Assembly (NCBI GenBank): GCA_964471595.1
Contig: CAYYGN010000003.1
Location: 111,688 to 175,687, forward strand
Length of the DNA stretch: 64,000 nucleotides
Direction: 5' to 3'
Source of the DNA: JAGNXB01 sp964471595
GTDB lineage: Bacteria > Bacteroidota > Bacteroidia > Chitinophagales > Saprospiraceae
Numbering within the stretch: position 1 is the first letter of the stretch; each line of letters opens with the position of its first letter. The notes under the pieces are model-generated. The model made no database searches. It was given only the letters and a program-made list of their open reading frames with translations, and had not been told where the DNA came from. Position numbers and translations under genes: made by a program. This document shows, piece by piece, positions 41,795-49,773 of the stretch.

Positions 41795-42637
41795 ATGGGA
41801 GAATTCCTGCAGCGGGAGCTGCTCCATTTGGGAGATAATGTACTGACGTTGGGTCATGTGCTCAGTGCGATTGTCGTCCTGCTGATGGCCCGTTTGATCA
41901 GTTTTCTTTTTGTTCATGGCTTCCATCGGTATGCCCGTCGCCGAAAGTTGGACAAAGGCAGGGAATACGCCTTGGTGACCCTTTTCAAATATTTTCTTTA
42001 CACCATCAGTATTTTCCTCGCCATCCAGGCTCTCGGCATTTCGCTCAATGTCATTTGGGCAGGAACAGCCGCCCTGTTTGTCGGATTGGGTTTCGGCCTC
42101 CAGCAAATTTTCCGCGATATGGTGTCCGGGCTCATTTTGCTGATCGAAAGAACGGTCGAGGTCAACGATGTCGTCATTGTGGACGGGATCATTGGTAGTG
42201 TGGTGCGCATCGGATTGAGGACTTCTGAGGTGGAAACCCGTGATAAGGAAGTGATCATCATTCCCAACGCCAAACTGGTATCGGAAAATGTGGTCAACTG
42301 GAGCCATAATAAAATGTGCACCCGGTTTCAGGTAGATGTCACCGTAGGCTTTCATGCTGATGTGGATGAGGTCGAGCGCATATTGCTGGAAGTAGCTGCC
42401 GGGCATCCGGCCGTGACACATGAACCGGCACCTCGTGTTGCCTTTCAGGCCTTCGGGGAACACCATTTCATTTTCAAGCTCCATTATTTTACCCATGAAT
42501 TCCTGGCCAATGAATTTGTCATGAGCGATTTGCGATTCCGCATTGTACGGAGCTTCCGGGAACAAGGAATTGAAATTCCCTTCCCTCAGCGCGATGTTCA
42601 TCTCCACGGGTCTGTTCCCACCCCCGCGCATGACTGA
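41795..42637 (+). CDS. Mechanosensitive ion channel, MscS family
   Basis: A 280-residue inner-membrane channel that opens on membrane tension to release solutes under hypo-osmotic shock. Three N-terminal membrane helices lie at about 22-42, 60-80 and 85-110; the pore-lining helix contains GTAALFVGLGFGLQQIFRDM. The cytoplasmic beta domain follows (VNDVVIVDGIIGSVVRIGLR ... IIIPNAKLVSENVVNWSH) with a C-terminal alpha/beta domain ending FPQRDVHLH. Length and order match minimal MscS proteins. Its last eight bases overlap the start of the rRNA methyltransferase gene. Confidence 0.93.
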   Translation: MGEFLQRELLHLGDNVLTLGHVLSAIVVLLMARLISFLFVHGFHRYARRRKLDKGREYALVTLFKYFLYTISIFLAIQALGISLNVIWAGTAALFVGLGFGLQQIFRDMVSGLILLIERTVEVNDVVIVDGIIGSVVRIGLRTSEVETRDKEVIIIPNAKLVSENVVNWSHNKMCTRFQVDVTVGFHADVDEVERILLEVAAGHPAVTHEPAPRVAFQAFGEHHFIFKLHYFTHEFLANEFVMSDLRFRIVRSFREQGIEIPFPQRDVHLHGSVPTPAHD

Positions 42638-43832
42638 GGAAAACATTCCTGTGATCATCCTGCGGCAGGGACGTACAGAGCCTTTGCGAAGGGCTCATCC
42701 ATGGATTTTTTCAGGGGCCGTGGCCCGTGTGGAAGGTCACCCGGCCGACGGTGACAGGGTCCGTGTCACGGACGCCTCCGGTCAGCCATTGGCCTGGGGC
42801 CATTATCACGAGGGAAGTATCCGGGTCAAGGTGCTGGCTTTCGGGACAGCGGGACCGGAGGATTCGGTGATCGTACATGGCCTGGAGGAGGCCTGGTCCC
42901 TTCGCCGACGGCTTGGGCTGGGACCTGCGACGCCGACCACAGGATTCCGGCTGGTCCATGGCGAGGGGGATTTCTTGCCTGGTTTGATCGTGGACATATA
43001 TGGCGAGACGGCGGTTTTCCAGGCCCATTCGATCGGAATGCACCGCGAGCGTTTTCTGGTGGCCGATGTCCTGATGGCATTGCCCGATTTGGCGGTTTCT
43101 GCGGTATATGACAAATCCTCCCGCACGCTGCCCCCCCAATATGCCGCCGGGCAGGAAGACGGATATCTTCGGGGGAGCGGAACCGGCACTGCTTTGTTCA
43201 GGGAAAATGGTTTGGCCTTTCATGCCGATTTCGCCGGGGGGCAGAAAACCGGTTTTTTTCTGGATCAACGCGAGAACAGGAATCTGCTGGCCCGTTATGC
43301 CACCGGATGTACCGTGCTCAATGCCTTCGCTTATACCGGTGGGTTTAGTATTTATGCCTTGCAGGCCGGCGCTGCGGAAGTCCATTCCGTGGATGTGGCC
43401 GGACGCGCCATCGCGCAAATTCAAAGGCATCTCGATGAAAATGGATGGGCGGAAGCACCGCATCACGGACATGCAATGGAAGTCATTCCTTTTTTGCGCA
43501 GCGCTGACAGGCAATGGGATGTCGTTGTGCTTGACCCCCCCGCCTTTGCCAAGAATCTGGCGCGGCGACACCAGGCCGTTCAAGGATACAAACGCCTCAA
43601 TGCAGAAGGCATGAAACGCGTGCGGGATGGCGGCCTTCTTTTCACTTTCAGTTGTAGCCAGGTAGTGGACGCCCCGCTTTTTCGCGATACCATTATGGCG
43701 GCAGCCCTCGAAGCCAATTGTCGGGTACGGGTATTGCATACCCTCTCGCAGGGCCCCGATCATCCCGTCAATTTGGCATTGCCGGAGAGTCATTATTTAA
43801 AAGGATTGGTCCTTGAAATCCATCATCGATAA
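42630..43832 (+). CDS. rlmI: RlmI-type 23S rRNA (cytosine-5)-methyltransferase with PUA domain
   Basis: A 400-residue SAM-dependent RNA methyltransferase. The N-terminal PUA domain (about 1-80) has RRAHPWIFSGAV and SIRVKVLAF; the linker includes RLVHGEGDFLPGLIVDIYG; the catalytic domain has motif I region VLNAFAYTGGFSIYAL, motif IV VVLDPPAFAK and FSCSQVV with the Cys expected in this family. The E. coli RlmI target is C1962 of 23S rRNA; the same site is presumed here. The start is ATG 42630, overlapping mscS by eight bases, because the PUA domain begins immediately afterwards. Confidence 0.9.
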   Translation: MTEENIPVIILRQGRTEPLRRAHPWIFSGAVARVEGHPADGDRVRVTDASGQPLAWGHYHEGSIRVKVLAFGTAGPEDSVIVHGLEEAWSLRRRLGLGPATPTTGFRLVHGEGDFLPGLIVDIYGETAVFQAHSIGMHRERFLVADVLMALPDLAVSAVYDKSSRTLPPQYAAGQEDGYLRGSGTGTALFRENGLAFHADFAGGQKTGFFLDQRENRNLLARYATGCTVLNAFAYTGGFSIYALQAGAAEVHSVDVAGRAIAQIQRHLDENGWAEAPHHGHAMEVIPFLRSADRQWDVVVLDPPAFAKNLARRHQAVQGYKRLNAEGMKRVRDGGLLFTFSCSQVVDAPLFRDTIMAAALEANCRVRVLHTLSQGPDHPVNLALPESHYLKGLVLEIHHR

Positions 43833-43840
43833 AGGGGGGC

Positions 43841-44125
43841 ATGAAAGACGCCAATATCCAACGCCTGCGTATCCGGATCACCGGTCTCGTGCAGGGTGTA
43901 TGGTTTCGGAAATACACCCGGGAGGCCGCTCTGCAACGAGGCCTGACCGGATGGGTGGCCAATGCCTCCGACGGAAGTGTCCAGATTGAGGCGGAGGGCC
44001 CCTCCGACGCACTGGAAGACTTCTTGGTATGGTGCCGGCGCGGGTCGCCCATGGCCCGGGTGGAAGATGTGCAGTCGACCCATACCGGGATCATGGGCGA
44101 CAAAACATTTGAAATACGGCGCTGA
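43841..44125 (+). CDS. acyP: Acylphosphatase
   Basis: A 94-residue enzyme that hydrolyses acyl-phosphate bonds. The signature GLVQGVWFRKYT carries the catalytic Arg, and the second motif GWVANASDGSVQIEAEG supplies the Asn. Length and fold match the ubiquitous acylphosphatase family. It begins eight bases after the rRNA methyltransferase stop and is likely the last gene of that operon; the following OmpH-like gene has its own promoter element. Confidence 0.93.
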   Translation: MKDANIQRLRIRITGLVQGVWFRKYTREAALQRGLTGWVANASDGSVQIEAEGPSDALEDFLVWCRRGSPMARVEDVQSTHTGIMGDKTFEIRR

Positions 44126-44149
44126 TTCCGGCCAATCGCCCCTTTCCTG

Positions 44150-44157
44150 TATCTTTG
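44150..44157 (+). promoter_or_regulatory. -7 promoter element for the OmpH/Skp-like gene
   Basis: TATCTTTG matches TAnnTTTG and ends 15 bases before the ATG. No convincing -33 TTG is seen. Confidence 0.55.
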
Positions 44158-44172
44158 TGAAAATTTTTCAGG

Positions 44173-44778
44173 ATGCAGCGCGTGCTTTTGGTATTGAACC
44201 TTTTGTTGTTGGTGGCCGTCGGTTATCTTTTGATGGACAAATTCTCAGGAAATTCCGCCAGGCCGGAAACTCCGGATGAACAAATCGTGACGCCAAATTC
44301 CGGCAAGGGGGCACACATAGTCTATGTCAATGTAGATACCCTGTTGAACAATTACGAGCTTTTCAAGGCCAGGCAGAAGAGCATTTCGGAGCGGGAGCAA
44401 CAGGAAGATGCGCGATTGAGAACGCGCGGCAAATCCCTGGAGCGGGAAATCATGGCCCTGCAGGAGAAAGCAGCCGGCGGCACCATGACCCCCAAAGACC
44501 TCAAGTTGGAAGAAGAGCGGCTGATGCGCAAGCAACAGGAGTTTTTGGCGGATCAGGAGCGTATCACCAAGCAATTGATGGAAGAGTCCACCCGAATCAA
44601 TGACGAACTTCAGGCAGAGATTGTCCGGGTGATCCGGAGTCTCAAAACGGATAAAGAATACGACTTTGTCCTCAGCTACGGGATCGGTTCTCCGGTATTA
44701 GCGGTCAATGACAAACTGGACATTACTGCTGTTGTACTTCGGGAATTGAACAAACAAGCTGCCGGCAACAAGCAGTAG
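44173..44778 (+). CDS. OmpH/Skp-family periplasmic chaperone-like protein
   Basis: A 201-residue protein of the OmpH (Skp) family, chaperones that hold unfolded outer-membrane proteins in the periplasm. It has an N-terminal hydrophobic segment (residues 4-22), then the family opening IVYVNVDTLLNNYELFKARQ, a long basic/acidic coiled coil (about 68-150) and the closing strand EYDFVLSYGIGSPVLAVND ... LDITAVVLRELN. The N-terminal segment lacks an obvious cleavage site, so the protein may stay membrane-anchored. It has its own promoter and terminator. Confidence 0.88.
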   Translation: MQRVLLVLNLLLLVAVGYLLMDKFSGNSARPETPDEQIVTPNSGKGAHIVYVNVDTLLNNYELFKARQKSISEREQQEDARLRTRGKSLEREIMALQEKAAGGTMTPKDLKLEEERLMRKQQEFLADQERITKQLMEESTRINDELQAEIVRVIRSLKTDKEYDFVLSYGIGSPVLAVNDKLDITAVVLRELNKQAAGNKQ

Positions 44779-44795
44779 TTTTTCCACTCAAAAAG

Positions 44796-44834
44796 AAAAA
44801 CGGGGAAGGTGTCAGGACGCCTTCCCCGTTTTTT
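44796..44834 (+). terminator. Intrinsic terminator after the OmpH-like gene
   Basis: CGGGGAAGG (44801-44809) pairs with CCTTCCCCG, flanked by an A run before and a T run after. Because both ends have A/T runs it could also work for minus-strand transcripts. Confidence 0.9.
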
Positions 44835-44945
44835 GTTTATCCCGTTGTCATCAGGAATGCCCAAATAAATAGCGGTTGATGAAGGCAAGGGGAAAGGCGG
44901 AGCAGGATGATTGCCGCAAATTCATGCAGGAATGGGTCGGCAGAA

Positions 44946-44978
44946 AAAAGAAGGGAAGTTGCGCAAGCAACTTCCCTT
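44946..44978 (-). terminator. Intrinsic terminator after the histone-H1-like gene
   Basis: A perfect 12-bp stem (44951-44962 with 44967-44978) with a four-base loop is followed on the minus strand by CTTTTTTCTG. Between this and the terminator at 44796-44834 no gene is seen. Confidence 0.9.
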
Positions 44979-45013
44979 TCGATGAGGTTTTACAATCCCA
45001 TTGCGGGCCTTTG

Positions 45014-45694
45014 TCAGGCTTTCTTGGCGGCGGGGCGGCGCTTGCGGGCCGGCTTAGCCGCTGCAGGAGCGGTAGTGGCTGCCGTTGCCGTAGTGGCTTT
45101 GGCGGCGGCACTTTTGGCAGGACGACCACGCCGTGCACCGGAGGCCGCTTTCTTGGGAGCGGCGGCTTTTTTGGTGCCGGCAGGACGCCCGCGACGGCGG
45201 GGTGCTGCAGGAGTGTCGGCGCCTTTGGTAGCGGCAGGCTTAGCTGCGGCCTTTTTAGGAGCTGCCGCCTTTTTGGGGGCTGCCGCCTTTTTGGGAGCGG
45301 CGGCTTTTTTAGGAGCGGCGGCTTTTTTGGTGCCGGCAGGACGACCACGGCGACGTGGAGCAGCGGGTGTGGCGCCACTGGCAGAAGAGGCAGCAGCAGC
45401 CGGCTTGGCAGCCGATTTACGCGCTGTCGTCTTTTTGGAGGCGGCCGCTTTTTTCGCTCTTGCTTTGGCGGCTTTGGCGGCTTTGGCTTCGCGAAGTTTC
45501 TTCGCTTTAGCCTCAGCCTTCATTTTGAGTGCCTTTTCTTTGGCCTCAGCGACTTTCGCCGTCTTGAGGTTTTTCTCCAGACCAGCGATCGTTTTTTTGG
45601 TCTGATCCACCTGGAAATCCAGTTGCTTCAGACCGGACTTGTAGGTGTCGATCAGGCCCTGGAGCTCTGCGATGGAATGTTTTGCAGTTGCCAT
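45014..45694 (-). CDS. Histone-H1-like, AT-hook nucleoid-associated protein
   Basis: A 226-residue, extremely Lys/Ala-rich protein. Residues 1-60 form a short coiled coil (LDFQVDQTKKTIAGLEKNL); residues 60-226 are a disordered basic tail with repeated AAPKK units and three AT-hook cores (RGRP in RRRGRPAGTKK twice and ARRGRPAKS once), which bind the minor groove of AT-rich DNA. It resembles bacterial histone-H1/HU-tail-like proteins and probably compacts the chromosome or attaches to specific AT-rich loci. No HU-type fold is present. It has its own -7 element and a strong terminator. Confidence 0.85.
   Translation of the reverse strand: MATAKHSIAELQGLIDTYKSGLKQLDFQVDQTKKTIAGLEKNLKTAKVAEAKEKALKMKAEAKAKKLREAKAAKAAKARAKKAAASKKTTARKSAAKPAAAASSASGATPAAPRRRGRPAGTKKAAAPKKAAAPKKAAAPKKAAAPKKAAAKPAATKGADTPAAPRRRGRPAGTKKAAAPKKAASGARRGRPAKSAAAKATTATAATTAPAAAKPARKRRPAAKKA
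45243..45332 (-). repeat. Tandem 15-base coding repeats (AAPKK) in the H1-like gene
   Basis: Four to five imperfect 15-base units encode AAPKK or AAAKK in tandem. The units differ mainly at third codon positions, which indicates selection on the peptide rather than recent slippage. Confidence 0.85.
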
Positions 45695-45733
45695 GCTTGG
45701 GTTTTTAGTGGAAGAAAATTTTTAATTCCACTA

Positions 45734-45741
45734 CAAATATA
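45734..45741 (-). promoter_or_regulatory. -7 promoter element for the histone-H1-like gene
   Basis: The minus strand reads TATATTTG (TAnnTTTG), about 40 bases before the ATG at 45694. The rest of the 260-base stretch up to 45956 is AT-rich and shows no gene. Confidence 0.6.
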
Positions 45742-45956
45742 AAGGTGTTTCGGTAACATGCCGCATTTTGACCATATGTTGACAAATCTTTTACAACTTT
45801 TTTTTTTGGTGTTGGTGCGAAGGAGAAACGGATAACCTCTTTTGGGGTTTGATTTTTCAGATGGAAACCACGGATCAAAACGGGGAGGATACCATGAACC
45901 GTGTCGGACGGGTCAGTGGGATCGTGGTGCCGTTTGACCGTGCAAGACCGGGCAGA

Positions 45957-47312
45957 TCAACCGGCATGTTGCTCAACGGGTGTGACTTTTTGTGCCGAAC
46001 AGACACCATCCTCCACATAAGGACCAATGGTTGTTTCAATGACTTCGTTGAGGTGGCCCCAGTTTTGCGGGACCTGCATGGCGATATAATTGTCGGTAAA
46101 CCCGTTCCAGAATCCGGGGGTTTTCCCTTGTTCGAGCAACACGGGCCGAACGGTACCTGTATGGGCCTGACAGAAAGCGTTTGTTTTCAGGCGAGACACA
46201 TTCCGGAGGATTTCATTACGCCTTTTCCTGACCGGCATGGGTACCGGATCATTCATGACCGCTGCCGGAGTGTTGGCCCTTTCCGAATAGGTAAATACAT
46301 GGAGGTAGGAAATGTCCAGGTCGAGGATGAAATTGACCGTTTCCTGAAAATCGGCATCGGATTCTCCGGGGAAACCGGTTATTACGTCCACGCCGATACA
46401 GGCATGTGGCATGACCTGTCGGATACGGGCCACCTTGCCGGCATACAATTCCCGGTTGTATCGCCGTTTCATCAGCCGCAGTATCCGGTTGCTGCCGGAC
46501 TGTAAGGGCATATGAAAATGGGGCATGAAAGTCGATGAAGCCGCAACCCCGTCAATGAGGGCGTCGTCACAGAGATTGGGTTCAATGGAGGAAATCCGAA
46601 ACCGCACCGGGAGATTTCGCGTATCCAGGGTGTGAAAAAGTTCGATGAACCGCTCTCTGGGTTCAGATGATGCATGTCCGGAGTCTGAAGAGCGATGTCC
46701 GAAATCCCCGATATTCACGCCGGTGAGTACGATTTCTTTTGCGCCAGCCTCTGCCAGAAATTCGGCTTGCCGGACAATGGTGCCGATATCAGGGCTGCGG
46801 CTGGCCCCCCTTGCTTGCGGGATGGTGCAAAAGGTGCATTTGTAATCGCATCCGTCCTGCACTTTCAGGAAGGAGCGTGTGCGATCTCCAAAAGAAAAGG
46901 CCTGTTCAAACGGCGGAGAAGTCGTCAGATCGCCGGCATGGATCACAGCCCCCCCTTCGCCGGCGGTAAGGGTGTCCAGATATTCCAGGATCCTGAATTT
47001 TTCACCGGCCCCCAGGACAAGAGAAACGCCAGGAATCCGGGCGATCTCTTCGGGTTTGAGTTGGGCATAACATCCCGTCACGATAACCCGGGCCTGCGGA
47101 TTATTCCTTAAGGCTTTTCGTACGACCTGACGACACTTCTGATCGGCAAAATCCGTTACCGAGCAGGTATTGACCACATAAAGGTCGGCCGGCATGTCAT
47201 AATCCAGAGTGGTATACCCGCGGTCCTCGAACATCCGGCGGATGGAAGAGGTCTCCGAATAATTCAGTTTGCAGCCTAACGTGTGGAAAGCGACGGTGCG
47301 GGGAGTGGCCAT
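45957..47312 (-). CDS. mtaB: tRNA (N6-threonylcarbamoyladenosine-37) methylthiotransferase MtaB
   Basis: Radical-SAM enzyme that converts t6A37 to ms2t6A37 in tRNAs for ANN codons. The N-terminal UPF0004 domain has the three cluster Cys residues in HTLGCKLNYSE, VNTCSVTD and VTGCYAQ. The radical-SAM Cys triad is in CDYKCTFCTIPQARG. The C-terminal region resembles a TRAM-type domain. Total length is 451 residues, normal for MtaB; the HTLGCKLN signature separates it from MiaB and RimO. The ATG at 47312 begins the domain; the longer frame upstream overlaps the neighbouring terminator region and is unlike the family. Confidence 0.93.
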   Translation of the reverse strand: MATPRTVAFHTLGCKLNYSETSSIRRMFEDRGYTTLDYDMPADLYVVNTCSVTDFADQKCRQVVRKALRNNPQARVIVTGCYAQLKPEEIARIPGVSLVLGAGEKFRILEYLDTLTAGEGGAVIHAGDLTTSPPFEQAFSFGDRTRSFLKVQDGCDYKCTFCTIPQARGASRSPDIGTIVRQAEFLAEAGAKEIVLTGVNIGDFGHRSSDSGHASSEPRERFIELFHTLDTRNLPVRFRISSIEPNLCDDALIDGVAASSTFMPHFHMPLQSGSNRILRLMKRRYNRELYAGKVARIRQVMPHACIGVDVITGFPGESDADFQETVNFILDLDISYLHVFTYSERANTPAAVMNDPVPMPVRKRRNEILRNVSRLKTNAFCQAHTGTVRPVLLEQGKTPGFWNGFTDNYIAMQVPQNWGHLNEVIETTIGPYVEDGVCSAQKVTPVEQHAG

Positions 47313-47344
47313 GAAGCCGCAAAAATACACCAACACGGGCAATA

Positions 47345-47375
47345 AAAAAAGCCCCGGCGGTGCGGCCGGGGCTAT
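47345..47375 (-). terminator. Intrinsic terminator after the PepSY-like lipoprotein gene
   Basis: GCCCCGGC (47351-47358) pairs with GCCGGGGC (47365-47372) and is followed on the minus strand by seven T. It separates the lipoprotein gene from mtaB downstream. Confidence 0.88.
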
Positions 47376-47395
47376 AGGCAATAAAGATAGCGGCG

Positions 47396-48127
47396 TCAGG
47401 GGCGGCTGAAGAGAAATTGGTTGTCTTTGCCAAAGACGTATACCTTGGGTCCGTCCGGAGTCAACACGCCAACCGTGGTGAAATCCATGCGCCGTATGCA
47501 AGCGCGTTTGATGTCCGCTTCAGGCTCGTCGGCGAGGATGTAATCCACGATTGCCTGGGGCAGTTCTGCAACCGGTACGGGCTTGCACAGCATCGGACAG
47601 AAGAGGAATCCGGGTGCTTCTTCGACAAAATTGCCGTCCTTGTCAAAAATCAGCACCTTGCGCGGGGTGAGCAATACGGCGATGTGATCCAGCCTTGCTT
47701 TGCCGATCCGTACCTGGTGATTGGGATAGTTTTCGGCAATGTAATCGAGGATAACGGGTGGGAGTTTGTCGCCGGGAATGATTTTCCCGCGATCCCGGCA
47801 GGGACCGTGCTCATCCAGCAAAAAACGGCGGCCGCGGTGATCGAGCCGACGACCGTCAAGGGCGTAATAAATCAACTCTTCGTCGCCCATGATGATTTCA
47901 TAGCCCGACCCGGGGGCATGATAGGCTTCCTCCACATAATTGTCGAAATTGAACATTTCGAGATTGGCCTGAATGGCGACGGGGAGGTCGGACGGTTCTA
48001 CCGTCTGTTTGGCCGAGTGGTTGGCGATGTCGCTGACCAGTGCGTCATCGGCATCGGCATTTTCTTTGGTGCAGGCACTCAGCAAAAGCGCCAGAGCGCT
48101 CAATCCGGTGATCCAATACTTTTTCAT
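47396..48127 (-). CDS. PepSY-like (DUF2874) lipoprotein with repeated domains
   Basis: A 243-residue lipoprotein (lipobox LSAC). The mature part contains three PepSY-like units, each opening with a 'L-P-x-x-I' segment: SDLPVAIQANLEMF, KLPPVILDYIAENYPNH and ELPQAIVDYILADEPEA. These small alpha/beta domains (DUF2874, BLIP-like) are common in Bacteroidota envelopes, often with unknown ligands. The ATG at 48127 begins the signal sequence; the upstream extension is not hydrophobic. It is followed by a clear terminator. Confidence 0.85.
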   Translation of the reverse strand: MKKYWITGLSALALLLSACTKENADADDALVSDIANHSAKQTVEPSDLPVAIQANLEMFNFDNYVEEAYHAPGSGYEIIMGDEELIYYALDGRRLDHRGRRFLLDEHGPCRDRGKIIPGDKLPPVILDYIAENYPNHQVRIGKARLDHIAVLLTPRKVLIFDKDGNFVEEAPGFLFCPMLCKPVPVAELPQAIVDYILADEPEADIKRACIRRMDFTTVGVLTPDGPKVYVFGKDNQFLFSRP

Positions 48128-48207
48128 GATCAAGAGGTTTAATTGTGTTTCGTTCAATACCATAGGTGGCCATTTCGTCTGTCAGGTTGCCCGGACAGCC
48201 AATTTTT

Positions 48208-49773
48208 TCACAAGGACGCCTGCACGCTCAAGGTGAAGCCATGCCCGTTCAGATAGGAACTGTAGCCGGGGCGTTCCGCCACTGGGATTGGCATAAACCA
48301 ATATTCGTACCCCAGGCCTATATTCCAATCCGGTGCCGCCTGGAAGCCAATCCGTCCGCCGGCATGCAGGTCCAGGGACACCGTGCTGAGTCCTTCGGGA
48401 CGACGGAGCGCCGGCAACTCACGCAGGCGAATGCGATTGCGGTTTTCGATCACGCGGGTCAGGGAAGCTTCGTATCCGGCCAGGAAGACCAGGGCAGCAC
48501 CTGCCGAAGCATCTGCTGTCCATTTTCCGAATCTCTGCTGATACCCCATATCGACGGGCCATCTGATCTGGTGGAGGGTTTGGTCAAGCTGAAGCCGGAG
48601 CTGGACTTTTTCGCCTTCCTGATAGTCGAGGGGCGCCATCCGTTCGAAGACACTGACCCGGAGGTCGGTCTCCATTTCACCAAATCCGGTCTGAAGGGTC
48701 ATCGGCAGTTGTTGCCGGAACCCTCCGGGCACGGGTTGTCCTTGTTGACGTGTGAAGGTCCAGGTTCTTTCGTGGGTCGTTTGTTCGCGGAATCGTTGAT
48801 AATCGATACCCGTGCGCACAAACCAGCCGGTGCGGGTGATGAACTGGTACCCCAGTCCCAGCCGGAGATTGTCTTGCTCCCGTTCCACTTCGGCAGGGCG
48901 AGGGCCGGCAGGGGCCATCCCGTCGATTTTTCTTCCCGCTCCCGTCCCGTGACCCCAGGCCACCAGATGATGGGTGCCGCTCAGGAAAGGCGGGGGGATC
49001 ACGGCAGGTGTGCCCGAAAGGGGGACGTTCGGACTTGCTGCGTCAGGATTTCCGGCTTCCGGCTCTGCCTCCGGCCGAGCGGATGCGATTTCGGACGCCG
49101 GTGTTACCGGTGAAGTGGTTGGAGCATCTTCCGTGCGGGGGGCTTCCTCCGGCTTGGCAGGGAGGATTTCCTGAAGCGGCATTTCAGCGATGATGTCATC
49201 CTCTTCGGAGTAGGGAGCGATGGCAGGCATCTCAGGCTGCGCGGGGTCGGCTGACACGGGGGAGGTGGTATTTCCTTGCGGTCCGGAGGCTCTATCGGGG
49301 TCGGTGAGCACTGGAGCCACAGCAGGGTGTCCAGGCCTGGTGGCCGGTGCCGGGTGGGTCATGACCGGTGATGGCCGTGAAAGCGAAGACGAGGCGGGAA
49401 TCGGTGGTGTGGGCGTACCGGATGGAGTAGGGGAGACCGTGGGTTTCGTCGAAGGCGATTCCGTTTTCGGGATGGACATTCCGGCGGCGGGATCGGCAGG
49501 ACGGGATGTTGGAGGCGGCGTACGGGAGTAGGATTCCTCCTGAAGGGAGGCGGGATTAACGGGCGGTGATGGCCAAAGCAACCAGGTCAGGCCTCCGGCC
49601 AAGAAGAGGAAGGGTACCCACCAAAGCAGGAACCGGCGCTTGCGCTTTTGGGGAATGGCGGCCTCTATGCCCTCCCAAACGGAATCGGAAGGGGTAGCCC
49701 AACCGGACGAACCGTCGAAGGGACCGGTGAGGATCCGGCGCATTTTATCTTCGTTCGGGTTGAGGTCATTCAT
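48208..49773 (-). CDS. ECF-linked protein: inner-membrane anchor, Pro-rich spacer and C-terminal beta-barrel
   Basis: A 521-residue protein translated from an ATG overlapping the ECF sigma factor stop (ATGA). Residues 1-46 are cytoplasmic and without Cys; a membrane helix follows at about 48-67 (WWVPFLFLAGGLTWLLW); residues ~70-270 are Pro/Ser/Thr/Ala-rich spacer; the last ~240 residues form an aromatic-rich strand region resembling an outer-membrane barrel (LGLGYQFITRTGWFVRTG, IGLGYEYWFMPIPV). The arrangement suggests one polypeptide linking the inner and outer membrane. Its position makes it the likely anti-sigma factor or sensor, although no classical zinc-binding anti-sigma motif is present. 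Confidence 0.75.
   Translation of the reverse strand: MNDLNPNEDKMRRILTGPFDGSSGWATPSDSVWEGIEAAIPQKRKRRFLLWWVPFLFLAGGLTWLLWPSPPVNPASLQEESYSRTPPPTSRPADPAAGMSIPKTESPSTKPTVSPTPSGTPTPPIPASSSLSRPSPVMTHPAPATRPGHPAVAPVLTDPDRASGPQGNTTSPVSADPAQPEMPAIAPYSEEDDIIAEMPLQEILPAKPEEAPRTEDAPTTSPVTPASEIASARPEAEPEAGNPDAASPNVPLSGTPAVIPPPFLSGTHHLVAWGHGTGAGRKIDGMAPAGPRPAEVEREQDNLRLGLGYQFITRTGWFVRTGIDYQRFREQTTHERTWTFTRQQGQPVPGGFRQQLPMTLQTGFGEMETDLRVSVFERMAPLDYQEGEKVQLRLQLDQTLHQIRWPVDMGYQQRFGKWTADASAGAALVFLAGYEASLTRVIENRNRIRLRELPALRRPEGLSTVSLDLHAGGRIGFQAAPDWNIGLGYEYWFMPIPVAERPGYSSYLNGHGFTLSVQASL

Noticed and set aside
45243..45332. Tandem repeats as a CRISPR or non-coding satellite
   Set aside because: They are in frame, vary at third positions and encode the AAPKK peptide repeat.
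44876..45742. A 288-codon Gly/Phe/Cys-rich frame on the plus strand
   Set aside because: It is the reverse complement of the Lys/Ala repeats in the histone-H1-like gene and overlaps that gene's terminator.
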